Source: Acanthosepion lycidas
Lineage: Eukaryota; Mollusca; Cephalopoda; Sepiida; Sepiidae
Assembly (NCBI GenBank): GCA_963932145.1
Contig: OZ010605.1
Coordinates: 31,308,721-31,372,720 of the forward strand
Reading direction: 5' to 3'
DNA length: 64,000 nucleotides
Program-made: the position numbers and the translations under genes
The notes under the pieces: generated by a model
Seen by the model: only the letters and a program-made list of their open reading frames with translations
Database searches by the model: none
Told to the model about the DNA's origin: nothing
Shown: positions 22,380 through 34,779 of the stretch, one piece after another
Numbering within the stretch: the stretch's first letter is position 1
Layout of the letters: each line of letters opens with the position of its first letter

Positions 22380-22760
22380 AGTTAATCTTAACAAATGAAA
22401 AGTTATGGTAGAATTATTTGAAAACGGTTTATTTCACAAACTAATCCTATAAAGATGATTTGCATCCTAAAGAGATTTATGGTAGAATTCTTTTTAAATG
22501 GTCTATTTCAAGGTTCAATCATATAAATATCATCTTAATCCCATGGAAATTGATGGAAGAATTCTTTTTAAATGTTCTATTTCAAAGCTCATTCCTATAA
22601 AGATGATCTTAATCCTATGGAAATTGATAGGAGAATTCTTTTTAAATGCTCTATTTCAAAGCTTGTTTCCATAAAGAGTATCTTAATTCTATTGAAATTG
22701 ATGGGAGAAATCTTTTTAAATGGTCTATTTCAATGCTTGTTCCTATAAAGATGATCTGTT
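22380..22760. repeat. 74-bp tandem array (~5 units)
   Basis: GAATTCTTTTTAAATG-TCTA recurs at 22411, 22485, 22559, 22633 and 22707, exactly 74 bp apart, with CCTATAAAGATGAT-TT-ATCC between. Diverged. Confidence 0.9.
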
Positions 22761-22764
22761 GACT

Positions 22765-23490
22765 GCTATTTTTAGAAAGATGGAATAATCTTGAAAGAGA
22801 ATATAACATTTTTATTTGTGAGGTTCATGACTCAAAAAATTCAGGCTTTTATAAAAAGGTCAATGAAAGGTAATAAGATACTATTTCAATTATTTTTTGA
22901 AAAAGAATGTATCTATAACAATGTTATAACTTTACTTCAGGAAAAGATATCTTAGCTGAACGATATGGCCATCAAACAGTCAATGTAACTGGAAATTTAT
23001 TCTAAACATATTTAAAATATTCTCCAAGAGAAATTTTCATCCTGCTGGAAACCAGATCAGTCAACTTGTATTCAAGGAAAATAGAATCACATTGACAGAG
23101 AATATGGCTTTTCATTAGTCTATGTCTCGAAGCATCCAGACATTCATAAAAGACCAGGCAACAAAGTATAAATTGTAATTTTTATATTGTTGATGTTTCC
23201 ATAATTATCTCTTCTATTTAAAGAAAGTATTATATAAATTTTATCACCCTGCATTACTAATATTACTTCCATTTCTGACTGCATTCTCTTTCAAGGCCTC
23301 TCAATTGCAGTATCCTTACTGTTAATTTCACTCAAAGTTGTTTTCTGTTGCCAAAGCAGGATATGGCAGCACAACCATGAAATTCAAAGACACCCAGGGA
23401 TCAGAGTTACCTTCAGTGACAGGATAAACATTTTGTACAGCAAGTGAAGTCACAGAGTGATAATGGATAAGTTAAAGTAATCACATTTAT
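22765..23490. other. Non-coding stretch, nothing recognised
   Basis: AT-rich, no recognisable coding or repeat structure. Confidence 0.5.
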
Positions 23491-24075
23491 TTATTAAAGA
23501 CATTTTTATGTTTAACGTTCTTTTCAATCTTCCATGAATCTCGCACATTCATAACTGCTCATGGCGTATCAAATGTAAACAAATGACGTCATACATTAAG
23601 AAATGGACAAAGTCCGACAATTTATTTATTAAAGACATTTTTATGTTTAACGTTCTTTTTATAGATACAAGTATGTAAGTAAATGCTCTGTTTATAATAA
23701 ACAGTATTAAATAACATTTACCGGCCTGAATGTCCGAGAAATTTTCATAGAAAATATTCGTCCTTGGACAGGATTCGAACCTGCATCCTATACGGAACCT
23801 GTCATTTACGCTGACGTGCCTAACCGCTCGACCACCAAGGATCGTTCGGTAGGCAAGGTCGAATTTACTACTTATAAACTTCAATCTTCCATGAATCTCG
23901 CACATTCATAACTGCTCATGGCATATCAAATGTAAACAAATGACGTCATACATTAAGAAATGGACAAAGTCCGACAATTTATTTATTAAAGACATTTTTA
24001 TGTTTAACGTTCTTTTTATAGATACAAGTATGTCTTTAATAAATAAATTGTCGGACTTTGTCCATTTCTTAATGT
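23491..24075 (-). mobile_element. Tandem/inverted SINE family-A cluster
   Basis: On the minus strand a complete unit runs from ~23882 to 23525. Head: 7-bp acceptor-like stem TCCTTGG/CCAAGGA, A box TGGTCGAGCGGTTAGGC and B box GGTTCGAATCC (~23854-23765). Then the A-family body and a terminal segment with ATGACGTCATTTG. The unit is repeated with a 357-bp period (compare 23525-23660 and 23882-24017). At 24031-24075 a short piece of the tail is inverted. The anticodon loop GCGTAAA lacks the universal U33, so this is not a functional tRNA. Confidence 0.85.
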
Positions 24076-24191
24076 AATCACATTTAATCCATTTTAGGTA
24101 TTTTTTTCGTAAAACCTTGCAGTTTTGAAGTAAGGAAGTTGAACGAACATCTTCGAAATGTAGTGATTTATAACTTTTGTCAAAGGCTGTA

Positions 24192-24272
24192 TTAGGTTGG
24201 TGCAAAAATAATGTCGTTTTTTTCACATAGTAACATATGTGAGAAAACGACGTTATTTTTGCACCAGCCTAA
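24192..24272. mobile_element. mariner MITE, subfamily A (copy 4)
   Basis: TTAGGTTGGTGCAAAA termini, TA flanks and the subfamily-A centre. Confidence 0.85.
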
Positions 24273-24279
24273 TATTATA

Positions 24280-26760
24280 AAGAAACAATGTAAAGAACAT
24301 CGTTTCATTAATAAAGAATACCTTTCAATATTCACATAAGATTCGTCATCCTCCGATTATCACGTAACTGTAAGGATTCTTGAAGTTCTATAAAGGCATC
24401 AGTTACTTTCTAGGAATTGCGATTTTTAATCTACGACTGAAAGTTCAAGTAAGATATGACAACTTGTTAATGAGTCTTACAGAAGGGAAAAGAACCAACC
24501 GTTTCTATGGCATAAGTAAAGAATTAATTAAATAGATTCTGACAAAAATCAGCACATCATCATCCTTATCATCATCAGTTCAGTGACCAGGTGTGGCCGT
24601 AAGACATTATTGTAAAAGACAGAAAGGGTGTGTTTTGGTTAGGGGAAACAAATTACTGATTGCTATCCCAACAGTTAAGGGTATAACAAGCAAAGAAGGG
24701 AAAGAGATGAGAGGTAACAAAATAACACTACCTCAGAAACCAGAGCACGGCAGGCAGCACAGCAACTTTAGGAAACAAATACCTATGGTACTGACTTCAA
24801 AAGACACCGATGGTTTTTCAATTGCTTTTATTGACATTAAACAGTTGAGGGAAACCTGGTTCTAGACATGTTGCAGAGGCCTGTATCTGAACATACCAAG
24901 TTGTTCTGCAGCTAACAGGGAAAACCTAGTTTTGATAGACATATTCACACAATCCAGGGCCTATTTTGCATCTCTACTGATGCCCATTTGCCTCAGGCAT
25001 GTTTACAGTTCACCTAACTGGGTTGAAAGTGAAAAATTTACAGGCCATCTGACATGGGTTGAAAGTGAGAAATGTATTCATTCATGCAAGGTATGTCTTG
25101 GACAAGTAGACCTTGTGGGAGTCATCCCTCTCCAGATCAAGCCAAAAGAGATGTCCTCTGACTTGAAAGCTCACCATTGATTACATCAGGGAAGCTGCCT
25201 ACCTCATTGACTGCATACATATATACTGGTCTACCCCAGACTAGATGGCCATTGACACAACAAGAATGTTTATCCACATATTAGAAAGTTTTCTTTTTAA
25301 TCCTGCTAGGTGTCTAGGAAACCTACTGCCCATCAAAAACGCCTGGTGGAAGAATCAGTTTAGTTGTCAATGACATAATTGTATTAAAAACAGAAGGTGA
25401 ACAACATTGTTTCCCTAACAGCAAAACAGGCATAGATATCTACTCATATAAATTATACAATTATGCACATTCATAAGCAAATATAGTAAATGTAAATATT
25501 TGAATAAATAAAAAGATGTACATATCACCAATTACTAATACAGATTATACCTACTTTGGAACATAACTATCTTACTTTCCCATGTACTTAATTCTGTGGT
25601 AAATATACATAGATTGAATATTATCCAGTGGAAATTTGGCATACTCTTCATTCATTTAGTGGAGAATAGAATTTTAGACATTGTTGCAGTTGAGTGTTTC
25701 TTTAGATTGATGAATCAGAGATCCCGTTGCAGCCGAGTTTGTTACATTTACTTACATGCAAATACCTTTGCAAGAGGTATGAATCCATTTCTTCTCTTAG
25801 CTATTGGTAAATAGCAGAACAGTTTGAGTCCTATAAGCTTGGATAGAAACTGGTTTAGATGACAACTCTGAATTCAAAACCTGAGAAGGGTTGTTTGGGG
25901 ACCTTGTGATACACTATGTACCAGTTCATTGTATTCAATTCTTCCAAAGATTTTGGTTAGTTCTCTACAAGCCTTCACCACTATAATCAAATACAGAGCA
26001 ATCTCGGTTCTTGAATGTTTCTCATGTCAAACAAATTGGTTTTGGAACAGAAAATTAAAGATGAAAATGCTTGGTTATCAAACAAAATTTCAGTTCTTGA
26101 ACAACATTTCCAAACCGAGTTAACCCAAATCAAATCATTTCTGAGTTGACTGCCATATTGTATAGCTTAGTGTGTTGTGCTGTGCTTTTCTTTTCCAATT
26201 TATTGTACTGTGTCATTTTTTCTCTTTATTAGTACTTATTCATGGATCCAATGAAAGATATCAGTGATACTAGTAAAAGAAAAACAAAAGTTTATAGAAA
26301 ACCAATTGTTGTCTCTTCCTACTCAGTTTCGTATGGCAAAATCAAAAATCTCTACTATTGTTATAAATAAATGATCATGTCTTTCCTTTACCTTTTCCAA
26401 ACAATAACATCTCTTCCCTTCCACTTACGCCATCAACTCTCCTACATACAGTTTTGGTAAAATTAAAATGTTCATCTATATTTTATCTGTTTAGTATAGG
26501 ATTTATTTATTTTTTCTTAGATTTAATGATTTTTATTAGTTTTATGTATAAACTTGTGTACAAAGTACTGTTGTAACAGTTTAAATAAGCAATCATCTTT
26601 GAATCAGAAATGGATAAATCCATTTTACTGTGATTCCTATTGGAAAAATAGTTTTAGTTAATAAACATTTCAGGTTACAAGCAGATTTCACAAGTGAAAT
26701 AAATTCGTGAACTGAGGTTCCACTGTAATATGTGCAGGTAGTTTGGTTGTTCAGTTTTTG
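24280..26760. other. Mostly unrecognised non-coding DNA
   Basis: Open frames of 90 and 82 codons (24593-24865 and 24932-25180) show no recognisable domain and no homology I can name. About 25735-25860 resembles the middle of a family-B SINE in plus orientation (TACATTTACTTACATGCAAA ... TAAATAGCAGAACAG). The rest is featureless. Confidence 0.45.
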
Positions 26761-26769
26761 AAGCTGAAT

Positions 26770-26885
26770 TGTTGGTCCCTCCTAAGAGCACTGAGAGGTT
26801 TTCCATATCCCGCTTGTGGAAGAGAGGTTGAAGGGTGGAGAATAGTTCAGCACCGAGAAATGCTTGGAGATGCATTTAAATTCTA
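26770..26885 (-). mobile_element. LINE RT C-terminal fragment
   Basis: Minus strand gives LGAELFSTLQPLFHKRDMENLSVL, cf. the GDELFSTLQPLSHRR-V-SLSLLY block near the C-terminus of Jockey/I-like LINEs. Only ~35 codons. Confidence 0.6.
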
Positions 26886-27071
26886 TCAAGGATGGGGAGT
26901 GAGGTCCTGGCAGCTCCTGCCCAAAGATGAAAACAGTATTTCCATTTTTGCCTGATCTGGGGTCTTGTAATGGTAGAGGATAGCAGGAGCAGTCAAATAG
27001 TTACTGGATCACTACAGGGAAACAACCATTTTACCAGCATTCTTAGCAATGGAATGTACATATGATTACCA

Positions 27072-27112
<41 letters not shown>
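27072..27112. repeat. (TA)n microsatellite
   Basis: Uninterrupted TA run. Confidence 0.95.
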
Positions 27113-27114
<2 letters not shown>

Positions 27115-27457
27115 ACAGCAAATAAAAAGTATTGGTAAAGCTTGTGGTTGTACCAACACAAAACCTGCCATGCAAGAAATACAAGCAAAACAATAGAAAA
27201 ACTGAAAGAAAGGTGTTGTTCAAAATGTCTAAATCTACTAACAACAGTGCACAAAAAAAGAAACAAAATTCAAATTTCAACTCAAGTTTCTTGCTACTGT
27301 GATTATCAGGCAACTAGAATGCTAATTAAACCTGGAGGTAAGAACGCTTATATTACCAGAACCTGGGGAATATAAAGAGAAAATATATTTATTTGAAGAT
27401 GACTTGAGTCACAAAATTGACAGTCACCATGCAAAACTGATTCCTATGGCCACATTG

Positions 27458-27538
27458 TCTATATCTATTTATATATCTGTCTCTATATATATATATCTAG
27501 ATATATATATATATATATATGTTGTGTGTGTGTGTGTA
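27458..27538. repeat. (TATC)/(TA)n/(TG)n microsatellite
   Basis: Compound run ending TGTGTGTGTGTG. Confidence 0.9.
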
Positions 27539-27552
27539 AAAGTGATCATTGA

Positions 27553-27612
27553 TGTCAACATCCAGAGGCAACATTTTGTCTCATGCTAAATGCAATCATC
27601 AGGCCATGTACT
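27553..27612 (-). ncRNA. PLE-type hammerhead motif with CTGATGA box
   Basis: Minus strand: GGC-CTGATGA, stem II TTGC-ATTTA-GCAT, GAGA, ACA-AAA-TGT, then T. The first box is the canonical consensus, but A14 is G and the cleavage-site C is T, so it is probably dead. Stem I GGC/GCC is kept. Confidence 0.45.
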
Positions 27613-27639
27613 TTGTGTTTTCCCTCAACTATTAACCAC

Positions 27640-28265
27640 TCCCAATAATCTCTTGCGTCTTAGTGGCTTTATCCCCATCTTTTGTAATCCTGGAATCTGT
27701 TTTTTAGTATTCTTTCTCCTCTGTTCTTTTACTGATCTTTCTCCTGACTGAATTCTTCTCATTATCTTTCACGTTCAGTAACTCCTTACGTCTTAGAGGC
27801 TTTTTTTATCATCCTATCATTTTCAAATCTGTTCTTTTAGTGTTCTTTCTTCTCACTAAAGTCTTCTCATTACCTTCCACTCCCAGTAACTCCTTGTGTC
27901 TTAGAGGCTTTATCACCTTCTTCTGTCATCCTGAAATCTGTTCCTTTATTGTTCTTTCTTCTCACTAAAGTTTTCTCATTACCTTCCACTCCCAGTAACT
28001 CCTTGCATCTTAGAGGCTTTATCACCATCTTCTGCCATCCTGAAATCTGTTTTTTAGTATTCTTTCTCCTCACTAAAATCTTCTCATTATCTTCCACTCA
28101 CAGTAACCACTTGTGTCTTAGTGGCTTTATCTCCTTCTTCCATCTTCTTGAATCCAGTTCTTTTATTGCCCTTTCTTTTCAATAAAGTCTTCTTTTTGTA
28201 TTCTACTCTCAGTAAGCTCTTGCGTATAAGTGGCATTATCACCTTGCTTGAGGTGAAATGATTAA
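27640..28265. repeat. ~108-bp tandem array (5-6 units)
   Basis: TTAG-GGCTTTAT-ACC recurs at 27660, 27793, 27901, 28010 and 28118, about 108 bp apart except the first. 108 bp is 36 codons, so the minus strand stays open over two to three units (ETLVRRKN-K--DF--). The final edge matches 11164-11215. Confidence 0.85.
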
Positions 28266-28792
28266 AAAAGAAAATATATATATATATGTACATGTGTGTG
28301 CTTACATGTGTATATTTATAGAATCTAACTAAATTGTACAGGTTACTTTCAAGGCTTCCAAAGATTTGTTCCTGTTTTTCAAGACATCTCTCCTATAATT
28401 AATGATCAGATTCTCCGATGCCACTGTCAGTGTTAGTTCAACCGTACATCTGAAAAAATAAGAGAACTTTTTCAAAGAGGGAATTATTAATTCAAATAAG
28501 CATTGAGGATGGCAGCCATCTTTTTAATATCAATTATCTCTGCTCCTTACCTGGTGTCTACTTACCAAACTGCTTCTTCCTCTGTTAAAGATTTTCTTTT
28601 TTTTGTGAGTGTGTCAAATTCAAGCTTGCGATTCTTTCTGGTGTTCATTGGTAAAATGGAAGTCTAAACGAAAGACAAAGAATCAATATAGAAGCAAACA
28701 ACAAAGAGGTGAATAACTATGCATATGTGTATGCTGGTAAGAAAGAAAAGGCGGTGTGTATATGTAAGCAGAAATATGTCAGAGAAGCCAAG

Positions 28793-28794
<2 letters not shown>

Positions 28795-28842
<48 letters not shown>
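28795..28842. repeat. (TA)n microsatellite
   Basis: Uninterrupted TA run; GA-rich sequence follows to 29000. Confidence 0.95.
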
Positions 28843-28845
<3 letters not shown>

Positions 28846-29103
28846 GAGGATTAAAACAGATTATGATACAGATGAATGAAAGAGAGAGTAAGAGAAAGGG
28901 AGAGAAATATAGAAAAAGTGAGAGAGAGAGTATGCTTGTGTATGTATGTGTGTGTGTGAAAGAAAAATCTAATTGTATAAGTGTAAGAAAGAGAGAGAAT
29001 GTAAAATTGAATGAAAGAATGAAATAAGCCGTGTATATAAAAAGGAAGAATAAGAAAGAGAGTTTATGTATGCATATATAATTTGAAAGCATGGAGGGCA
29101 TGT

Positions 29104-29173
29104 AAGAAAGAAAGAAAGAAAGACGGAAGAAGACGAGTAATGGAGTATAGTAAATTTAAGATCAAATCAACTA

Positions 29174-29229
<56 letters not shown>

Positions 29230-29272
29230 AGACGAGTAATGGAGTATAGTAAATTTAAGATCGAATCAACTA

Positions 29273-29304
<32 letters not shown>

Positions 29305-29347
29305 AGACGAGTAATGGAGTATAGTAAATTTAAGATCAAATCAACTA

Positions 29348-29399
<52 letters not shown>

Positions 29400-32300
29400 A
29401 GACGAGTAATGGAGTATAGTAAATTTAAGATCAAATCAACAAAAGAAAGAAAAAAAGAAGGAAAGAAAGAAAGAAAGAAAGAAGATGAGTGATGGAGTAT
29501 AGTAAATTTAAGATCAAATCAACAAAAGAAAGAAAGAAGACGAGTGATGGAGTATAGTAAATTTAAGATCAAATCAACAAAAGAAAGAAAGAAAGAAAGA
29601 AGACGAGTGATGGAGTATAGTAAATTTAAGATCAAATCAACTAAAGAAAGAAAGAAAGAAAGAAGACGAGTGATGGAGTATAGTAAATTTAAGATCAAAT
29701 CAACAAAAGAAAGAAAGAAGACGAGTGATGGAGTATAGTAAATTTAAGATCAAATCAACAAAAGAAAGAAAGAAAGAAAGAAGACGAGTGATGGAGTATA
29801 GTAAATTTAAGATCAAATCAACAAAAGAAAGAAAGAAGACGAGTGATGGAGTATAGTAAATTTAAGATCAAATCAACAAAAGAAAGAAAGAAAGAAAGAA
29901 GACGAGTGATGGAGTATAGTAAATTTAAGATCAAATCAACAAAAGAAAGAAAGAAGACGAGTGATGGAGTATAGTAAATTTAAGATCAAATCAACAAAAG
30001 AAAGAAAGAAAGAAAGAAGACGAGTGATGGAGTATAGTAAATTTAAGATCAAATCAACAAAAGAAAGAAAGAAAGAAAGAAAGAATAAAAGAAGACGAGT
30101 AATGGAGTATAGTAAATTTAAGATCAAATCAACAAAAGAAAGAAAAAAAGAAGGAAAGAAAGAAAGAAAGAAAGAAGATGAGTGATGGAGTATAGTAAAT
30201 TTAAGATCAAATCAACAAAAGAAAGAAAGAAGACGAGTGATGGAGTATAGTAAATTTAAGATCAAATCAACAAAAGAAAGAAAGAAAGAAAGAAGACGAG
30301 TGATGGAGTATAGTAAATTTAAGATCAAATCAACAAAAGAAAGAAAGAAAGAAAGAAGACGAGTGATGGAGTATAGTAAATTTAAGATCAAATCAACAAA
30401 AGAAAGAAAGAAGACGAGTGATGGAGTATAGTAAATTTAAGATCAAATCAACAAAAGAAAGAAAGAAAGAAAGAAGACGAGTGATGGAGTATAGTAAATT
30501 TAAGATCAAATCAACAAAAGAAAGAAAGAAGACGAGTGATGGAGTATAGTAAATTTAAGATCAAATCAACAAAAGAAAGAAAGAAAGAAAGAAGACGAGT
30601 GATGGAGTATAGTAAATTTAAGATCAAATCAACAAAAGAAAGAAAGAAAGAAAGAAGACGAGTGATGGAGTATAGTAAATTTAAGATCAAATCAACAAAA
30701 GAAAGAAAGAAGACGAGTGATGGAGTATAGTAAATTTAAGATCAAATCAACAAAAGAAAGAAAGAAAGAAAGAAGACGAGTGATGGAGTATAGTAAATTT
30801 AAGATCAAATCAACAAAAGAAAGAAAGAAAGAAAGAAGACGAGTGATGGAGTATAGTAAATTTAAGATCAAATCAACAAAAGAAAGAAAGAAGACGAGTG
30901 ATGGAGTATAGTAAATTTAAGATCAAATCAACAAAAGAAAGAAAGAAAGAAAGAAGACGAGTGATGGAGTATAGTAAATTTAAGATCAAATCAACAAAAG
31001 AAAGAAAGAAGACGAGTGATGGAGTATAGTAAATTTAAGATCAAATCAACAAAAGAAAGAAAGAAAGAAAGAAGACGAGTGATGGAGTATAGTAAATTTA
31101 AGATCAAATCAACAAAAGAAAGAAAGAAGACGAGTGATGGAGTATAGTAAATTTAAGATCAAATCAACAAAAGAAAGAAAGAAAGAAAGAAGACGAGTGA
31201 TGGAGTATAGTAAATTTAAGATCAAATCAACAAAAGAAAGAAAGAAGACGAGTGATGGAGTATAGTAAATTTAAGATCAAATCAACAAAAGAAAGAAAGA
31301 AAGAAAGAAGACGAGTGATGGAGTATAGTAAATTTAAGATCAAATCAACAAAAGAAAGAAAGAAAGAAAGAAAGAATAAAAGAAGACGAGTAATGGAGTA
31401 TAGTAAATTTAAGATCAAATCAACTAAAGAAAGAAAAAAAGAAGGAAAGAAAGAAAGAAAGAAGATGAGTGATGGAGTATAGTAAATTTAAGATCAAATC
31501 AACAAAAGAAAGAAAGAAGACGAGTGATGGAGTATAGTAAATTTAAGATCAAATCAACAAAAGAAAGAAAGAAAGAAAGAAGACGAGTGATGGAGTATAG
31601 TAAATTTAAGATCAAATCAACAAAAGAAAGAAAGAAAGAAAGAAGACGAGTGATGGAGTATAGTAAATTTAAGATCAAATCAACAAAAGAAAGAAAGAAG
31701 ACGAGTGATGGAGTATAGTAAATTTAAGATCAAATCAACAAAAGAAAGAAAGAAAGAAAGAAGACGAGTGATGGAGTATAGTAAATTTAAGATCAAATCA
31801 ACAAAAGAAAGAAAGAAGACGAGTGATGGAGTATAGTAAATTTAAGATCAAATCAACAAAAGAAAGAAAGAAAGAAAGAAGACGAGTGATGGAGTATAGT
31901 AAATTTAAGATCAAATCAACAAAAGAAAGAAAGAAAGAAAGAAGACGAGTGATGGAGTATAGTAAATTTAAGATCAAATCAACAAAAGAAAGAAAGAAGA
32001 CGAGTGATGGAGTATAGTAAATTTAAGATCAAATCAACAAAAGAAAGAAAGAAGACGAGTGATGGAGTATAGTAAATTTAAGATCAAATCAACAAAAGAA
32101 AGAAAGAAAGAAAGAAGACGAGTGATGGAGTATAGTAAATTTAAGATCAAATCAACAAAAGAAAGAAAGAAGACGAGTGATGGAGTATAGTAAATTTAAG
32201 ATCAAATCAACAAAAGAAAGAAAGAAAGAAAGAAGACGAGTGATGGAGTATAGTAAATTTAAGATCAAATCAACAAAAGAAAGAAAGAAAGAAAGAAGAC

Positions 32301-32545
32301 GAGTGATGGAGTATAGTAAATTTAAGATCAAATCAACAAAAGAAAGAAAGAAAGAAAGAAGACGAGTGATGGAGTATAGTAAATTTAAGATCAAATCAAC
32401 AAAAGAAAGAAAGAAGACGAGTGATGGAGTATAGTAAATTTAAGATCAAATCAACAAAAGAAAGAAAGAAAGAAAGAAGACGAGTGATGGAGTATAGTAA
32501 ATTTAAGATCAAATCAACTAAAGAAAGAAAGAAAGAAAGAAAAGA
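29104..32545. repeat. GA-rich satellite, 55/63-bp monomers (~54 units)
   Basis: Each monomer is a constant core (GACGAGTGATGGAGTATAG, TAAATTTAAGATCAAATCAA) plus a GAAA run that differs by two tetranucleotides, giving 55- or 63-bp steps. The steps alternate non-randomly and rare variant units recur, so there is higher-order structure. The translated KERKKERRRVMEYSKFKIKS frame breaks wherever a 55-bp step occurs, so this is not a gene. Confidence 0.97.
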
Positions 32546-32663
32546 AGAAAGAAATAAAAAAGAAAGAATGAAACAAAAATTAAAGCAAAGACAAGAAAAG
32601 TAAGTGAATGTAAGAAAGTAAGAAAAATTAAAACAAAGTGAAGAAGAAGCACATTGGTTTAAG

Positions 32664-32697
<34 letters not shown>

Positions 32698-32700
32698 GCA
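32546..32700. repeat. Degenerate GA-rich tail and (GAAA)n
   Basis: Irregular GAAA-rich sequence with a clean GAAA run near 32663-32696. Confidence 0.85.
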
Positions 32701-32724
32701 GAAAGAATAATGAAGAAATGTACA

Positions 32725-33395
32725 TATTTCTCGAACGGATATTTTACCTAGGTCTGATCTCAAAACCGAGAAAATAAAGAATTTTATAGGCCACAAAACA
32801 AATTTTATGACATTAAAAATTTATTTAAATAAAACCTGCACATTATTACTATTGTCCTTTAAAATAAATGAAATTAAGCCTTCATTTTTGCATAAAGTTA
32901 AACTTGTAAACTAAATATTGATTAAGTTAATGTAAAATTAAAATGAAGTAGTTGCTTGTCATTCCTTTTGCGAAAAAATTTAAGCATATCTGAAAACAAT
33001 TTGAAAAGCATTTTAAATTTTAATGTTATAAAATATCTTATATGCATGGGAGTAAAAATCAACAATTAAAAGGTATGAATCTTTCTCTAAATATTTAATA
33101 TACGAATAAGTTGGTAATTGCTTTTCTGTCATTCAATTATACTAAATACTTCAAATATCTCTGTGTATGGATCAGTTTTAACAGATATTATATAGGTGAT
33201 AAGGAAAATTGAACATAGATTAGACTGTACTAGGGATAGTTTCCCCCAACACCACAAATTGCTACAAAACCAAAACATTAACTTGAATATTTGACTCATG
33301 TTCTTAAATAGCCTTGTCAGATCAAGATCTTCATGTAGATGTTACGTATGCCACTGAATTTGTTCAGAGATATTTAAATTATCATCTCTATACCG
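32725..33395. other. AT-rich non-coding stretch
   Basis: Nothing recognised. Confidence 0.5.
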
Positions 33396-33399
33396 TTTT

Positions 33400-34200
33400 C
33401 TCAGATTAACAGCTAAAAATGTAGAAAGAGAAAACTGAAATTCCTTGGGCACATAGTGAGAAAAGAGGATTCGGAAAATTTGATCCTTATATGACATATT
33501 GAAGGCAAGAAGGACAGTTGAAAGCATCAAATATCCTACCTAAGAAGTTTATGACGAGGTATTAGGAGAGATAGCAAAAAAAACAAAAACTTTCCTAATA
33601 GCTAAAAAAACAAAACAGGAAATTGTGGAGATCCATGATCATTGTTGAAAGGAATAGTTCAAGATGTGATCTATAAATTGGAGATACAAAAATCTAGCTA
33701 GTAGAAAAGTTTTAATATCTAAAACCTGTTTTAATGGAAGACGCATTTGAATAGCAACAAGTTGACTTCCAAGAGCTAAGTATTAAGAAACAAAAGATTT
33801 CATTAGAAACAAAGAAAAGAGTGTCAAATTGTAATGTCATATCATTACTAACATATGTTAGTGAGTGAATGCTGGACAATCTTATTACGGTTGAAGAAGA
33901 GATTGAAGCATCCAAAATGTGGTTCTATTAAAGTCACAATCAATCCTATAGACAGAACATGTAAGCACTGACAAAATTTTAGTTAAAATGGAAAGGAAAG
34001 AGGCATACTTAGAATCAGAAAGAGAAAACTGAAATAGCGAAGAAAAGGACTTGGAAAGTTTGATACTCATATGACATATTGAAGGCAAGAATGACAGTTG
34101 AAAGCATTAAATATCCTACCTAAGAAGTTTATGTAAGTGGCTGGAAGATCAGGTACTAGGAGAGATAGCTAAAAGACAAAATTTCCTAACAGCTACAAAA
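33400..34200 (+). mobile_element. Two tandem LINE 3' ORF fragments
   Basis: Pieces 33410-33660 and 33890-34200 each show K-K--FLGH--RK-E-LENLI-LI-HIEG-R-like residues followed by a YLRSLC-W and IAK-QKL-like region, in sense orientation with many stops. The second also shows MWFY upstream. The order indicates two separate insertions or a duplication. Same LINE as at 8454 and 49040. Confidence 0.55.
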
Positions 34201-34205
34201 AAAAA

Positions 34206-34345
34206 AAAAAATATGGGTAGGTAGGACAAGTTGCCTCAGAAAGAAGGGATCTAGGTTCAATTCTTACTTGATTTGTATTCTTTGTCGCTAACAACTTTGA
34301 AATATCTCCCTGCAAGTTGCAAGAGAGATAAGAAGAAATAATATT
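34206..34345 (+). mobile_element. SINE fragment
   Basis: GATCTAGGTTCAATTCTTAC is a B-box-like region of a tRNA-derived SINE, preceded by a poly-A tract that probably ends the LINE fragment. Confidence 0.4.
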
Positions 34346-34429
34346 AAAATTAGTAAAATTCAGAAATTCAAATATCATTGCATCTACTAGTTTTGTCACT
34401 TAAATAGTCCATCCAACTACAACTGTGAC

Positions 34430-34676
34430 TAGGCTCAGAAAAAGACTATTGAAATTTCTGGAATATGTAATGAGAAAAAGGGCTTGGAGAATATGATACT
34501 CACAGGTCATATTGAAGTTGGGGAGAGTAAACTATATAATGAGCTTGTGCAAATAGATGGCAGGACATGAACTGAGCTGGATAGTAAGAGGAGAGACAAT
34601 GCTTAAAATGATAGGAAGTTGTAGAGAACCATCACTATGCATGATTGCCCTGAATGGGACATGGCACAGATGAAAT
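34430..34676 (+). mobile_element. LINE C-terminal fragment
   Basis: RLLKFLEYVMRKRAWRI-like start, -LTGHIEVG-, and an end reading KLWRTITMHDCPEWDMAQM-like. It resembles the terminal domain at 8454-8680. MITE copy 5 follows directly. Confidence 0.55.
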
Positions 34677-34677
34677 A

Positions 34678-34779
34678 TTAGGTCGGTGCAAAAATAATGA
34701 TGTAATAATGTCGTTTTTTGACGTTAAAAAATACGTCAAAAAACGACATTATTACGTCATTATTTTTGCACCGACCTAA
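34678..34779. mobile_element. mariner MITE, subfamily B (copy 5)
   Basis: 102-bp palindrome, termini TTAGGTCGGTGCAAAA (T to C at base 7, mirrored at both ends), extra ATGATGTAATA segment before GTCGTTTTTTGACG. TA flanks. Confidence 0.85.

Noticed and set aside
23765-23860. A Leu/Ser-type tRNA gene on the minus strand
   Set aside because: Acceptor, A and B boxes are good, but the anticodon loop lacks U33 and gives no sensible anticodon. The unit continues into a SINE body repeated elsewhere.
24593-25180. Two neighbouring open frames (90 and 82 codons) as exons of a host gene
   Set aside because: No recognisable domain, no convincing splice sites between them, and lengths expected by chance.
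29064-32725. Repeated basic frames (KERKKERRRVMEYSKFKIKS) as a repetitive protein gene
   Set aside because: The frame breaks at every 55-bp step, both strands are equally open, and the DNA is a GA-rich satellite.
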